A DNA stretch of 64,000 nucleotides. Source: Nonomuraea solani. Its GTDB lineage: Bacteria; Actinomycetota; Actinomycetes; Streptosporangiales; Streptosporangiaceae. Shown one piece after another: positions 7,957-15,905 of the stretch. The translations under genes and the position numbers were made by a program. The DNA lies in NCBI RefSeq assembly GCF_900108335.1, contig NZ_FNVT01000005.1:496001-560000 (forward strand), written 5' to 3'. Numbering within the stretch: position 1 is the first letter of the stretch; each line of letters starts with the position of its first letter. The notes beneath the pieces are model-generated. The model made no database searches. It was not told the DNA's origin and saw only the letters and a list, made by a program, of their open reading frames with translations.

Positions 7957-8735
7957 AGTCGCGGGACGGCACCGCGATCGCCTTCGACCGGTACGGCGCG
8001 GGCCCCGCGGTCGTCCTGGTGCAGGGCGCGTTCGCGGACCGGCGCCACCCCATGATGACCGCCATCGCGACCTCGCTGGCGCCGTGGTTCACGGTGTACG
8101 GCTACGACCGCAGGGGGCGCGGCGGCAGCGGGGACACGGCGCCGTACGCGGTTGAGCGGGAGATCGAGGACCTGGCGGCCGTCATCGCGGAGGCCGGCGG
8201 TTCCGCCATGGTGTTCGGCGGCTCCTCGGGGGCCGCGCTGGCGCTGGAGGCGGCCGTCGTGACTCCGGCGATCTCGAAACTGGCGGTGTGGGAGCCGCCG
8301 TACCACGTGGACGACACCGCCCCCGAGCTGCCGAAAGACTTCGCGCGGCAGCTCGGCGACCTCGTCGCGGCGGGCCGGCGGGCGGAGGCGGCCGAGCGGT
8401 TCATGGTGGAGGCGGCCGAGGTGCCGGCGGCGGCCGTGGCCGGGATGCGGGCGGATCCGTCCTGGCCGGAGATCGAGGCCCTGGCGCACACGCTCGCCTA
8501 CGAGGCGGCCGTCCTGGGGCCCGGCAACGCGCTGCCCGCCGCGCGGCTGGCCACCATCACTCAGCCGACGCTGGTGCTCAACGGCGAGCTCAGCCCCGGG
8601 TGGATGGCGAACGCGGGCGTGGCGGTCGCGGCGGCGGTGCCGGGCGCGGTCCGGCGGGTGCTGGAGGGACAGGCGCACAACGTGGCGCCCGAGGCGCTGG
8701 CGCCGGAGCTGCTGGAGTTTTTTGTCGCCCGATAG
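7932..8735 (+). CDS. Alpha/beta hydrolase
   Basis: This 267-residue alpha/beta-hydrolase-fold protein begins LKSRDGTAIAFDRYGAGPAVVLVQG. It has a nucleophile elbow GGSSGA (serine near residue 98) and a late histidine in EGQAHNVAPEAL. The acid residue is less certain. The GTG at 7932 lies inside the preceding VOC gene and gives the usual N-terminus of the family; a later ATG would cut off the first beta strands. Substrate unknown. Co-translation with the VOC protein suggests the two act in one pathway. Confidence 0.85.
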   Translation: MPAAAGELKSRDGTAIAFDRYGAGPAVVLVQGAFADRRHPMMTAIATSLAPWFTVYGYDRRGRGGSGDTAPYAVEREIEDLAAVIAEAGGSAMVFGGSSGAALALEAAVVTPAISKLAVWEPPYHVDDTAPELPKDFARQLGDLVAAGRRAEAAERFMVEAAEVPAAAVAGMRADPSWPEIEALAHTLAYEAAVLGPGNALPAARLATITQPTLVLNGELSPGWMANAGVAVAAAVPGAVRRVLEGQAHNVAPEALAPELLEFFVAR

Positions 8736-8792
8736 ATTGCGCAAAGATAACAAACCTATCGAGTACTCGGTTTTCTGGGGAACACTGAGCCC

Positions 8793-11111
8793 GTGGACTT
8801 CGACGAACTCATCTCCCGGCTCGACCTGACCGACAAGATCCGCCTGCTCACGGGGGCCGACATGTGGTCCCTGCCACCGCTGCCCCAGATCGGGCTCGAC
8901 CGGCTCGTGATGAGCGACGGGCCCATCGGCGTACGCGGTGAGCAATGGACCGCCGCCGACCCCTCCATCGCCCTGCCGAGCCCGACGGCGCTGGCCGCGA
9001 CGTGGGACGTGGACCTGGTCAGGCGGGCGGGCCTACTACTCGCCCAGGAGGCCCGGCGCAAGGGTGTGCACGTCCTGCTCGCGCCCACGCTCAACCTGCA
9101 CCGCTCCCCGCTCGGCGGCCGGCACTTCGAGTGCTTCTCCGAGGACCCGTACCTGACGGGTGAGATCGGCGCCGCCTACGTGGAGGGCGTGCAGGAGGGC
9201 GGCGTGGGCACCACGCCCAAGCACTTCGTGGCCAACGACTTCGAGACCGACCGCTTCACCGTGGACGTCCAGGTGAGCGAGCGGGCGCTGCGGGAGCTGT
9301 ACCTGCGGCCGTTCGAGCGGATGGTGGCGGCCGGGGCGTGGGGCGTCATGACGGCCTACAACTCCGTGAACGGCACCACCATGACCGAGCACGCCGAGCT
9401 GGTGCACGGGGTGCTGAAGGACGAGTGGGGGTTCGACGGGTTCGTCGTGTCCGACTGGACGGCCGTGCGCTCGACCGAGCCCGCCGCCATGGGCGGCACC
9501 GACGTGGCCATGCCGGGGCCGTCCGGGCCGTGGGGCGAGCTGCTGGAGACGGCGGTGCGCGAGGGGCGGGTGCCGGAGTCCGTCATCGACGACCGCGTCC
9601 ACCGCATTCTGCGGCTGGCCGAACGTGTCGGCGCCCTGGGGGAAGCCCCGGTCAGGTCATCGGATATCGACGGTGTGGCGCTGGCCAGGGAGGTCGCCAC
9701 GCGGGGCTTCACGCTGCTGACCAACGACGGGATCCTGCCGCTGCGCGCCCCCGGGACGATCGCCCTGATCGGATCGGCCGCGCGGGAGGCGCGCGTCATG
9801 GGCGGCGGGAGCGCGCAGGTCTTCCCCGACCGGATCGTCTCACCGCTGCAGGGTCTCGGTGAGCGCGCCGAGGTCCGGTACGCCCTCGGCACCGACCCCC
9901 GCGTCCGCCTGTCGCCGCTCCCCTGCCCCGCCACGGCGCGGTTCCTGGACGAGGAGGGCACGGTCCTGGCCGAGCATCCGGTGCCCACCGGTGAGGCCCG
10001 CTGGGTCGGCCAGTTGCCGCCCGACGTGGACGGCGAGCGGCTCAGGGCGGTGCGGCTGGTGGCGGCGTACACGCCTGAAGAGACGGGCGAGCACCAGTTG
10101 TCCGTGGCCGGCGTGGGCCCGTTCACGCTCACCGTGGACGGCGAGACCGTCTTCGACGGCACCATCGACCTGCCGGGCGGCGACCCGGCGGCGGCGTTCC
10201 TGTCGCCTCCGGAGCACCGGGTGAGCGTGCCGATGACGTCGGGGCGGCCGTACGAGCTGAGCGTGACCCACCCGGCGGGCACGTTCGCCGGCATGGCGTT
10301 CGTGTCGTTCACGCTCGGCCACGCCGACCCGAGCCCCGGCGAGGACGCGCTCATGGCCGAGGCCGTGCGCGTCGCGTCGGAGTGCGACGTGGCGGTGGTC
10401 GTGGCCGCGACCACGCCGGAGGTGGAGAGCGAGGGCTTCGACCGCGCCGACCTCAGGCTGCCGGGCCGGCAGGACGAGCTGATCCGCGCGGTGGCCGCCG
10501 CCAACCCGCGCACCGTGGTCGTCGTCAACGCGGGCTCGCCGGTCGAGATGCCGTGGGCGGACGACGTCGCCGCCGTGCTGCTCACCTGGTTCCCGGGGCA
10601 GGAGGCCGGGGCGGCGCTGGCCGACGTGCTGTTCGGGGACGCCGAGCCGGGCGGGCGGCTGCCCACGACCTGGCCGCGCGCCCTTCAGGACGCGCCCGTG
10701 ACCACCGTGACGCCGCGGGACGGCAAGGTGGTCTACGACGAGGACGTCCTCATCGGCTATCCGGCGTGGAAGGGGACGCCCGCGTTCTGGTTCGGGCACG
10801 GGCTGGGCTACACGACCTGGTCCTACGACTCGATCGCGGTCGACGGCACCACCGTGAGCGTGGCCGTCACCAACACGGGCACCCGCCCCGGCCGGGAGGT
10901 CGTGCAGGTCTACGCGGGGCCGCGCGGCCGGCTGGCCGGGTTCGACGTGGTCGAGGCCGAACCGGGACAGACCATCATCATCACCGTGTTCCTGCCTGAG
11001 CGGGCCTTCCAGGTCTGGGAGGACGGCTGGCGCACGGTCGAGGGCGAGCACACGGTACGGGCGGGCTCCAGCTTCGCCGATCTGCCTCTGTCCGCCATGG
11101 TGAAGATCTAG
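8793..11111 (+). CDS. Glycoside hydrolase family 3 beta-glucosidase-like enzyme
   Basis: The 772-residue protein has the GH3 architecture: an N-terminal barrel with the nucleophile aspartate in GFVVSDWTAV (D221), a C-terminal alpha/beta sandwich (VVVVNAGSPVEMPW and FGDAEPGGRLPTTWP) with an inserted PA14-like beta domain (about residues 375-510, YTPEETGEHQLSVAG), and a fibronectin-III-like end (FGHGLGYTTWSYD). Such enzymes hydrolyse beta-glucosides or other short glycosides. No signal peptide is seen, so it probably acts in the cytosol on imported sugars. It starts at GTG 8793. A 10-bp palindrome CGAGTACTCG (8760-8769) sits in its leader and could be an operator. Confidence 0.9.
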   Translation: MDFDELISRLDLTDKIRLLTGADMWSLPPLPQIGLDRLVMSDGPIGVRGEQWTAADPSIALPSPTALAATWDVDLVRRAGLLLAQEARRKGVHVLLAPTLNLHRSPLGGRHFECFSEDPYLTGEIGAAYVEGVQEGGVGTTPKHFVANDFETDRFTVDVQVSERALRELYLRPFERMVAAGAWGVMTAYNSVNGTTMTEHAELVHGVLKDEWGFDGFVVSDWTAVRSTEPAAMGGTDVAMPGPSGPWGELLETAVREGRVPESVIDDRVHRILRLAERVGALGEAPVRSSDIDGVALAREVATRGFTLLTNDGILPLRAPGTIALIGSAAREARVMGGGSAQVFPDRIVSPLQGLGERAEVRYALGTDPRVRLSPLPCPATARFLDEEGTVLAEHPVPTGEARWVGQLPPDVDGERLRAVRLVAAYTPEETGEHQLSVAGVGPFTLTVDGETVFDGTIDLPGGDPAAAFLSPPEHRVSVPMTSGRPYELSVTHPAGTFAGMAFVSFTLGHADPSPGEDALMAEAVRVASECDVAVVVAATTPEVESEGFDRADLRLPGRQDELIRAVAAANPRTVVVVNAGSPVEMPWADDVAAVLLTWFPGQEAGAALADVLFGDAEPGGRLPTTWPRALQDAPVTTVTPRDGKVVYDEDVLIGYPAWKGTPAFWFGHGLGYTTWSYDSIAVDGTTVSVAVTNTGTRPGREVVQVYAGPRGRLAGFDVVEAEPGQTIIITVFLPERAFQVWEDGWRTVEGEHTVRAGSSFADLPLSAMVKI

Positions 11112-11177
11112 TCACAGGCTCAAAACAGCCGGGGCGCGTTTTCCATAGTGCACCAGTTGGTTTGTATCCTTCTGAGC

Positions 11178-11858
11178 ATGGCAAAGTCCGAGGACCCAGA
11201 GAAGCCGGGGCGCATCAAGCAGCTCCGCATGATCGCGCGGATCATCAAGCAGGCCAACCCCAAGGGCATGCCCATCGTCTTCCTCTCGGCGGCGGGCACG
11301 CTGGCGGTGGTCGTGGTGATCGGCCTGGTCACGGACTACCTGTGGTATTCGGTGTTCATCGGCATCCTGGCCGCGTTCACCGTCGGTCTGGTGGTGTTCG
11401 GGCAGCTCGCGCAGAAGGCGCAATACTCGATCCTGCACGGCCAGACCGGCGCCGCGGCCGCCGTGCTGGAGGGCATGCGCGGCAACTGGCAGGTCAGCCC
11501 GGCCATCGCGGTCAACCGCGACCAGGACCTCGTGCACCTCGTCGTCGGTTATCCCGGCGTGGTGCTGGTGTCCGAAGGGCCGGGCAACCGGGTGGCGAAG
11601 ATGCTCGCGGCCGAGAAGAAGCGGGTCGCGCGGGTGGTGCTGGGCATCGAGATCTACGACGTCCAGTGTGGTGACGGCGAGGGGCAGGTGCCGCTCGGCA
11701 AGCTGCAGCGTCACCTGATGAAGCTGCCGCGCAACCTGAAGAAGCCCTCGGTCAACGAGGTGAAAGACCGGCTGCGCTCGCTGCCGCGCAACATGCCGCT
11801 GCCCAAGGGCCCGATGCCCAAGGGCGCCCGCATGCCGCGCGGCCCCAAGATGCGCTAG
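11178..11858 (+). CDS. DUF4191 membrane protein
   Basis: The 226-residue protein begins with a basic cytosolic stretch (MAKSEDPEKPGRIKQLRMIARIIKQ), then has two adjacent membrane helices (about 35-55 and 58-80), then a soluble domain ending in a Lys/Pro-rich tail. This is the actinobacterial DUF4191 family, usually found next to lipA and glnA; its function is not known. The ATG at 11178 is chosen over an upstream GTG at 11148; a TATCCT box at about 11166-11171 suggests a short or absent leader. The stop overlaps the next start by one base (TAGTG). Confidence 0.88.
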   Translation: MAKSEDPEKPGRIKQLRMIARIIKQANPKGMPIVFLSAAGTLAVVVVIGLVTDYLWYSVFIGILAAFTVGLVVFGQLAQKAQYSILHGQTGAAAAVLEGMRGNWQVSPAIAVNRDQDLVHLVVGYPGVVLVSEGPGNRVAKMLAAEKKRVARVVLGIEIYDVQCGDGEGQVPLGKLQRHLMKLPRNLKKPSVNEVKDRLRSLPRNMPLPKGPMPKGARMPRGPKMR

Positions 11859-12622
11859 TGCCCTCGCTCTCGTCGCGGGCCAACCGCGACTGGTGGGACG
11901 GCAACGCCGACGACTACCAGGTCGAGCACGGCGACTTCCTGCGCGACAGCGGGTTCGTGTGGTGCCCCGAGGGCGTCGACGAGGCCACCGCGCACCTCCT
12001 CGGTGAGGTGCGCGGGCGGCGGGTCCTGGAGGTCGGCTGCGGGGCCGCCCAGTGCGCGCGGTGGCTGGTGACGCAGGGGGCCGAGGTGGCGGCGTTCGAC
12101 ATCTCGCACCGCCAGCTCCGTCACTCCCAGCGCATCGACCTCGGCACGGGCCTGCGGGTGCCCGTGCTGCAGGCCGACGCCGAGGCGCTGCCGTTCGCCG
12201 GTGGCGCCTTCGACGTCGTCTGCTCGGCGTACGGGGCGCTGCCGTTCGTGGCCGATCCGCTGGCCGTGCTGCGCGAGGTGCGCAGGGTGCTGCGGCCGGG
12301 CGGCCGGCTCGTGTTCTCGGTGAGCCATCCCATCCGGTGGGCCTTTCCCGACGACCCGGGGCCGCGCGGGCTGACCTCCGACCGGTCCTACTTCGATCGC
12401 TCCCCGTACGAGGAGCGCGACGAGAACGGCACGCTCACCTACGTCGAGCACCACCGCACCATGGCCGACTGGGTGCACCTCGTCGTGGCCTCCGGGCTGC
12501 GGCTCACCGGGCTGCTGGAGCCCGAATGGCCCGAGGGGCACGAGCGGGCGTGGGGCGGCTGGAGCCCGCTGCGCGGCCGGCACCTGCCGGGCACGGCCAT
12601 CTTCAGCTGCGCGAATATCTAG
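11858..12622 (+). CDS. Class I SAM-dependent methyltransferase
   Basis: The 254-residue protein carries the SAM-binding motif I VLEVGCGAAQCARWL and the later motifs LPFAGGAFDVVCSAYGALPFV and EVRRVLRPGGRLVFSVSHPIRW, typical of the Methyltransf_11/25 families. The substrate is unknown. Its GTG overlaps the DUF4191 stop (TAGTG), so it is translationally coupled to that gene. It ends 20 bases inside the 3' end of a converging gene. Confidence 0.9.
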   Translation: MPSLSSRANRDWWDGNADDYQVEHGDFLRDSGFVWCPEGVDEATAHLLGEVRGRRVLEVGCGAAQCARWLVTQGAEVAAFDISHRQLRHSQRIDLGTGLRVPVLQADAEALPFAGGAFDVVCSAYGALPFVADPLAVLREVRRVLRPGGRLVFSVSHPIRWAFPDDPGPRGLTSDRSYFDRSPYEERDENGTLTYVEHHRTMADWVHLVVASGLRLTGLLEPEWPEGHERAWGGWSPLRGRHLPGTAIFSCANI

Positions 12623-13538
12623 CGGCCATGGCGTGGAAGACCTCCTTGGGCTCCCACGTCGTCTCGCCGAGCATCCTGACCACGCCGTACGCGCCCAGGT
12701 CGGCCGCGCCCGGCCGGCTGTAGCTGGCCCAGGTGAACCAGAGCGCCGTCTCGACGCCCTCCTTCTCAAAGGCGTCTAGCAGCTCGCCGAAGTAGCGGAC
12801 CTGCTCACCCTCGTCGGGCACCGCGCCCTCGGGCACCGACCAGGCCATGCCGCCCAGGTCTCCCGCCCCGGTGTACGCGCACGTGCCGAACTCGGTCACC
12901 GCGACCGGCTTGCCGTGCTGGAAATGGCCGCGCAGCTCATCGGTGAAGGTGTCCTTGTTGTACGCCGCCCGGTACGCGTCCGTGCCCACCAGGTCGAACG
13001 GGCTCCAGTCGATGAACTCCCACGGCCCGGCGGCATAGGTGATCCGGCCGCCGAACCGGGGCCTGGCGACCTCGGCCGCCTCGGTCAGGAAGCCGTTGAA
13101 GCGCTCCATCACCGGGCCCAGCGACGTCCAGAACTCCATGTCGGCCGTGGCCATCACCTGCAACCGGTCCATGTAGGTGTCGCCGGGCAGGTAACCGGGG
13201 CAGAAGGCGCTGGTCTCGCAGCCGGTCACGAGCACCACCTCGGCGCCGCTCCGGCGGAGCGACTCGGCGCGGTCGGCGCAGTCGGCGTACAGGGAGAGGA
13301 TCTCCTGCGCCGGGAGGTCCACCGGGAACGGCGCGAACCAGACCTCCATGCCCTCGGCGGCGGCCCGTTCCGCCGCCACGCTCAGCCGTTCGGGGTCGCG
13401 CCCCGAGACGCGGACGACCTGGCAGTGCAGGTCGCCGGCGATCGCCTTCATCTCGCGGGCGACCATGCCGGGGTCGAACGTCGTGCGCGACCCGTCGCCC
13501 GGCAGGAACCCCGTGTCATAGTTGATCCCCTTTTTCAC
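12603..13538 (-). CDS. Glycoside-hydrolase-like TIM-barrel protein
   Basis: The 311-residue protein starts MKKGINYDTGFLPGDGSRTTFDP and shows barrel-like motifs: DLHCQVVRVSGRDPERL, FDLVGTDAYRAAYN and VTEFGTCAYTGAGD, the last with a candidate catalytic glutamate, then ALWFTWASYSRPG. Actinobacterial relatives are often labelled abortive infection protein or left hypothetical; I see no domain supporting a phage-defence role. The GTG start follows AGGGG and overlaps the stop of the upstream TetR gene by four bases (GTGA), so regulator and enzyme are made from one message. Confidence 0.72.
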   Translation of the reverse strand: MKKGINYDTGFLPGDGSRTTFDPGMVAREMKAIAGDLHCQVVRVSGRDPERLSVAAERAAAEGMEVWFAPFPVDLPAQEILSLYADCADRAESLRRSGAEVVLVTGCETSAFCPGYLPGDTYMDRLQVMATADMEFWTSLGPVMERFNGFLTEAAEVARPRFGGRITYAAGPWEFIDWSPFDLVGTDAYRAAYNKDTFTDELRGHFQHGKPVAVTEFGTCAYTGAGDLGGMAWSVPEGAVPDEGEQVRYFGELLDAFEKEGVETALWFTWASYSRPGAADLGAYGVVRMLGETTWEPKEVFHAMAARYSRS

Positions 13539-14149
13539 GATTTTTCCCCTTTTATCGATATAAAGCCGTGTTCCAGGAGGTCGAACGCCAGCTCGACCTC
13601 CTCCCCCAGGAGCCGTCCCGCCTCCTCCAGCGGCACGCCCGTGGACAGACGCTGGAAGAACGCCTCCTGGAGCGTGGTGATGACGGCGGCGATCTGCGCG
13701 GCCATGAGCTGTGCGGGCGCGGCGTCGCCCAGCGCGTCCTGGAGCGCGGCGGCCAGTTCGTAACGCTGGCCGGCGTGCGTCTGGTAGACCCCCGCGAGCA
13801 GCGCCGGGCTCGCCGAGATCACCCGGATCCTGGCCAGCAGCCCTTCGACGTCCACCTCGCCCGGCCCGGCCATCGCCCGGTAGTGGGCGCGCAGGGCGTC
13901 GAGCGGCGCCTGCCCCTCCGCGCACCCGGCCACGATCGCGGCCGTGTCGTCCGCGACGCCGTCGAGGGCGAGACATTCCTTGGTCGGGAAGTAGTTGAAC
14001 AGCGTCACCTTGGCGACGCCGGCCGCCTCGGCGATCTCGTTGACGGTCACGGCGTCGTAGCCGCGCTCGTCGAACAGCCGCAGCGCGACCTCGGAGATCC
14101 GGCGCCGCGTCTCTTCCTTCTTCCGCTCCCTGAGCCCCGCCATCATCAT
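13535..14149 (-). CDS. TetR-family transcriptional regulator
   Basis: The 204-residue protein has an N-terminal TetR helix-turn-helix (about 12-58: RRRISEVALRLFDERGYDAVTVNEIAEAAGVAKVTLFNYFPTK) and an alpha-helical ligand domain. It overlaps the downstream glycosidase-like gene by four bases. Upstream, a possible TTCAAA / TATGCT promoter lies only a few bases before the ATG, implying a leaderless message, and two direct repeats cover it. Autoregulation of a two-gene unit is a reasonable inference. Confidence 0.9.
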   Translation of the reverse strand: MMMAGLRERKKEETRRRISEVALRLFDERGYDAVTVNEIAEAAGVAKVTLFNYFPTKECLALDGVADDTAAIVAGCAEGQAPLDALRAHYRAMAGPGEVDVEGLLARIRVISASPALLAGVYQTHAGQRYELAAALQDALGDAAPAQLMAAQIAAVITTLQEAFFQRLSTGVPLEEAGRLLGEEVELAFDLLEHGFISIKGEKS

Positions 14150-14166
14150 GCGGACAGCATAAACCG

Positions 14167-14195
14167 AACCAGGTACATTTTTGAACCCGGTACGG
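14167..14195 (-). promoter_or_regulatory. Candidate TetR operator: direct repeats over a leaderless promoter
   Basis: GAACCAGGTACA (14167-14178) and GAACCCGGTACG (14184-14195) are direct repeats with a 17-bp period. On the minus strand they overlap the stretch between a TTCAAA -35-like box and the TATGCT -10-like box that precedes the TetR start codon. Binding by the TetR protein is inferred. Confidence 0.45.
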
Positions 14196-14198
14196 CTT

Positions 14199-14663
14199 TT
14201 ACTGCATGCGGACGACCATGGTGTTGGACGCGCGGTCGTGCAGCCCCCGGTGGTCGCGATCCCAGATCAGGGCGGGCACGGCCAGGATCAGCAGCACGGT
14301 GCGTACCAGAACGGGCAGCAGGCGGGGGTCACCGCCGTCCATGGCGGCGACCCTCACACCCATCAGCCGGTGCCCGAACGTCTGGCCCATGAACGCGACC
14401 AGCAGCAGATACTGCAGCGCGAACACCACCGCAGGCGCCCACGGCGACTGGGCCGGGCTCATGCCGAGGAGCAGCTGCACGATGGCCCACGTGCAGATCA
14501 TCCAGTCGATGACCAGCGCGCCGATCCGGCGCCCCCAGCCGGCGATCGACCCGCCGCCCTCCTCGGGCAGGCCCAGGCGCTGTCCCGGGTATCCGAGATC
14601 GACCCCGGCGGACCGGAGCCCGCCCAGCCAGGTCTGCGTCCACCGAGGCTCGTTGCTGCTCAT
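14199..14663 (-). CDS. RDD-family membrane protein
   Basis: The protein of about 154 residues has the RDD domain: arginine in the first helix (WGRRIGALVIDWMICTW), a paired Asp there, a second helix (APAVVFALQYLLLVAFMGQTFGHRLMGVRV) and a third (LPVLVRTVLLILAVPALIWD) ending with RGLHDRASNTMVV. RDD proteins are small polytopic proteins, some linked to ion transport; the role here is unknown. An RDD gene beside lipA/DUF4191/glnA is typical of actinomycetes. I start at the ATG at 14663; a GTG at 14672 is an in-frame alternative. Confidence 0.88.
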   Translation of the reverse strand: MSSNEPRWTQTWLGGLRSAGVDLGYPGQRLGLPEEGGGSIAGWGRRIGALVIDWMICTWAIVQLLLGMSPAQSPWAPAVVFALQYLLLVAFMGQTFGHRLMGVRVAAMDGGDPRLLPVLVRTVLLILAVPALIWDRDHRGLHDRASNTMVVRMQ

Positions 14664-14740
14664 GCCCTCCACGGTAGCCGCCCCTGGGGCCGGTCCCGAT
14701 TGTGACCCAACCGCGTCACGGACCCGCCATCATGTACGCC

Positions 14741-15790
14741 ATGCCACACGGGGATGACCTTGACCAGCGGTTCAACGAGCTGGTCGCGCAGATAGACGCC
14801 GAGGAGCGACGCAAGATGCGCGCGGCGGCGAAGAAGGGGGCCAAGACGCGCGGAGCCGAACGGTCGCCCGGGTTCGGACACGACGCGCGTTTAGGCATGC
14901 CCTCCGAGAGGGCTCCACGCCGGATCGGGCGGGCCTGGCCGGCGGTGGCGGGGATCACCGCGGTGATCGCGGCGGCCGGGGCCGTCATCACCCTGCGCCC
15001 CGACCTGCTCCCGGCGGTCGCCGGCCCGGTGCCCGAGGAGACCATGCCGGTGGTCGCGGCCCCCGTACCTCTGAAATCACTGACGAGTCCGGTGTCCACG
15101 GAGCCGCTCGGGCCGTTCGAGGGGTCCAAGGCGGAGAGCTGGGCGGAGGGTGCCGCGGGGTTCGACCTGCCCGAGGCCAAGGCGATCGGCGGGCTGTCGA
15201 AGCAGGACGTGGCCAAGGGCCTGAAGCGGACGCACAAGTTGCTGGCCGCCGCCTTCCTCGACCGCAAGACGATCCTGGGTGGCAGGCCGACGGCGTACAT
15301 GGACCTGCTGCACCCGGAAGCGCGGTCCCGGTTCCGCAAGAGTCTCGACCGTAAAGACAGCCTCCGCGGGATGCTGACCAGCTTCGCGCCCAAGACCGCC
15401 GAACTGGTCGGCGACGTGATCAAGGTGAACGGCAGGGCGAAGCTGTCGTCGTACAAGAAGGACGGGATCACCGGCGCGAAGGTGGAGATCAACTACCTCG
15501 TCGCCTACGCGATCCAGCGGCCGGGCCAGCCCGCCACGATGACCAGGCTCGTCACGCACAATCGCGGCACGATGCTGATGTACCGCGAGGGCGGAGAGCT
15601 CGTCACCTGGGTCCGGGAGCTGGGCGGAACGGCGACCCCGGCACGATGCGACGTGGACGACGGGTACATCCACCCCTTTTACGATGACTCCGCGCCCAGT
15701 AAGGTGCGCCCGGAGGGCCCGCCTCAGGACCCTTACGACCTGGACGCGCCCGAGTTCGATGGCGAGTGCGGGGCCAGCGAGGAGACCTGA
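14741..15790 (+). CDS. Single-pass membrane protein, function unknown
   Basis: About 349 residues: a charged cytosolic N-terminus (DLDQRFNELVAQIDAEERRKMRAAAKKG), one membrane helix near residues 62-82 (WPAVAGITAVIAAAGAVITL), a Pro/Val/Ser linker and an extracellular domain of about 220 residues with two cysteines near the end. I recognise no named domain; similar proteins occur beside glnA in actinomycetes. The topology suggests a membrane-anchored exported domain. In-frame starts also exist at 14702 and 14732, and no ribosome site decides between them. It is divergent from the RDD gene. Confidence 0.75.
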   Translation: MPHGDDLDQRFNELVAQIDAEERRKMRAAAKKGAKTRGAERSPGFGHDARLGMPSERAPRRIGRAWPAVAGITAVIAAAGAVITLRPDLLPAVAGPVPEETMPVVAAPVPLKSLTSPVSTEPLGPFEGSKAESWAEGAAGFDLPEAKAIGGLSKQDVAKGLKRTHKLLAAAFLDRKTILGGRPTAYMDLLHPEARSRFRKSLDRKDSLRGMLTSFAPKTAELVGDVIKVNGRAKLSSYKKDGITGAKVEINYLVAYAIQRPGQPATMTRLVTHNRGTMLMYREGGELVTWVRELGGTATPARCDVDDGYIHPFYDDSAPSKVRPEGPPQDPYDLDAPEFDGECGASEET

Positions 15791-15817
15791 TCGCGCATGT
15801 ACGCAGGCTGACGCTGC

Positions 15818-15855
15818 GTAACACGTGCGAAACAATCGAGACACCATATGGAAAC
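15818..15855 (+). promoter_or_regulatory. GlnR box upstream of glnA
   Basis: The sequence reads GTAAC-n6-GAAAC-n6-GACAC-n6-GAAAC, with each spacer exactly six bases. This is the consensus of the actinobacterial nitrogen regulator GlnR (gTnAc-n6-GaAAc twice), and it ends 50 bases before the glnA start codon. GlnR-dependent control of glnA by nitrogen supply is established in Streptomyces; its use here is inferred from this match. Confidence 0.9.
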
Positions 15856-15905
15856 GGCCGAGCCCTAGCGTCGGCATGATGGCCAGTCCCCAGGGAGGTT
15901 CGAGA

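Noticed and set aside
8760..8769. Palindrome CGAGTACTCG as an operator of the GH3 gene
   Set aside because: Only 10 bp with no adjacent LacI-type regulator; too short to list as a separate site, mentioned under the GH3 gene.
12603..13538. Phage-defence (abortive infection) function
   Set aside because: Only the label used for some relatives suggests it; the motifs seen are those of a TIM-barrel glycosidase-like protein and no other defence gene is adjacent.
12603..13976. Long 457-residue version of the glycosidase-like protein
   Set aside because: The first 145 residues are an out-of-frame reading of the TetR gene; a GTG with a ribosome site at 13538 gives a normal start.
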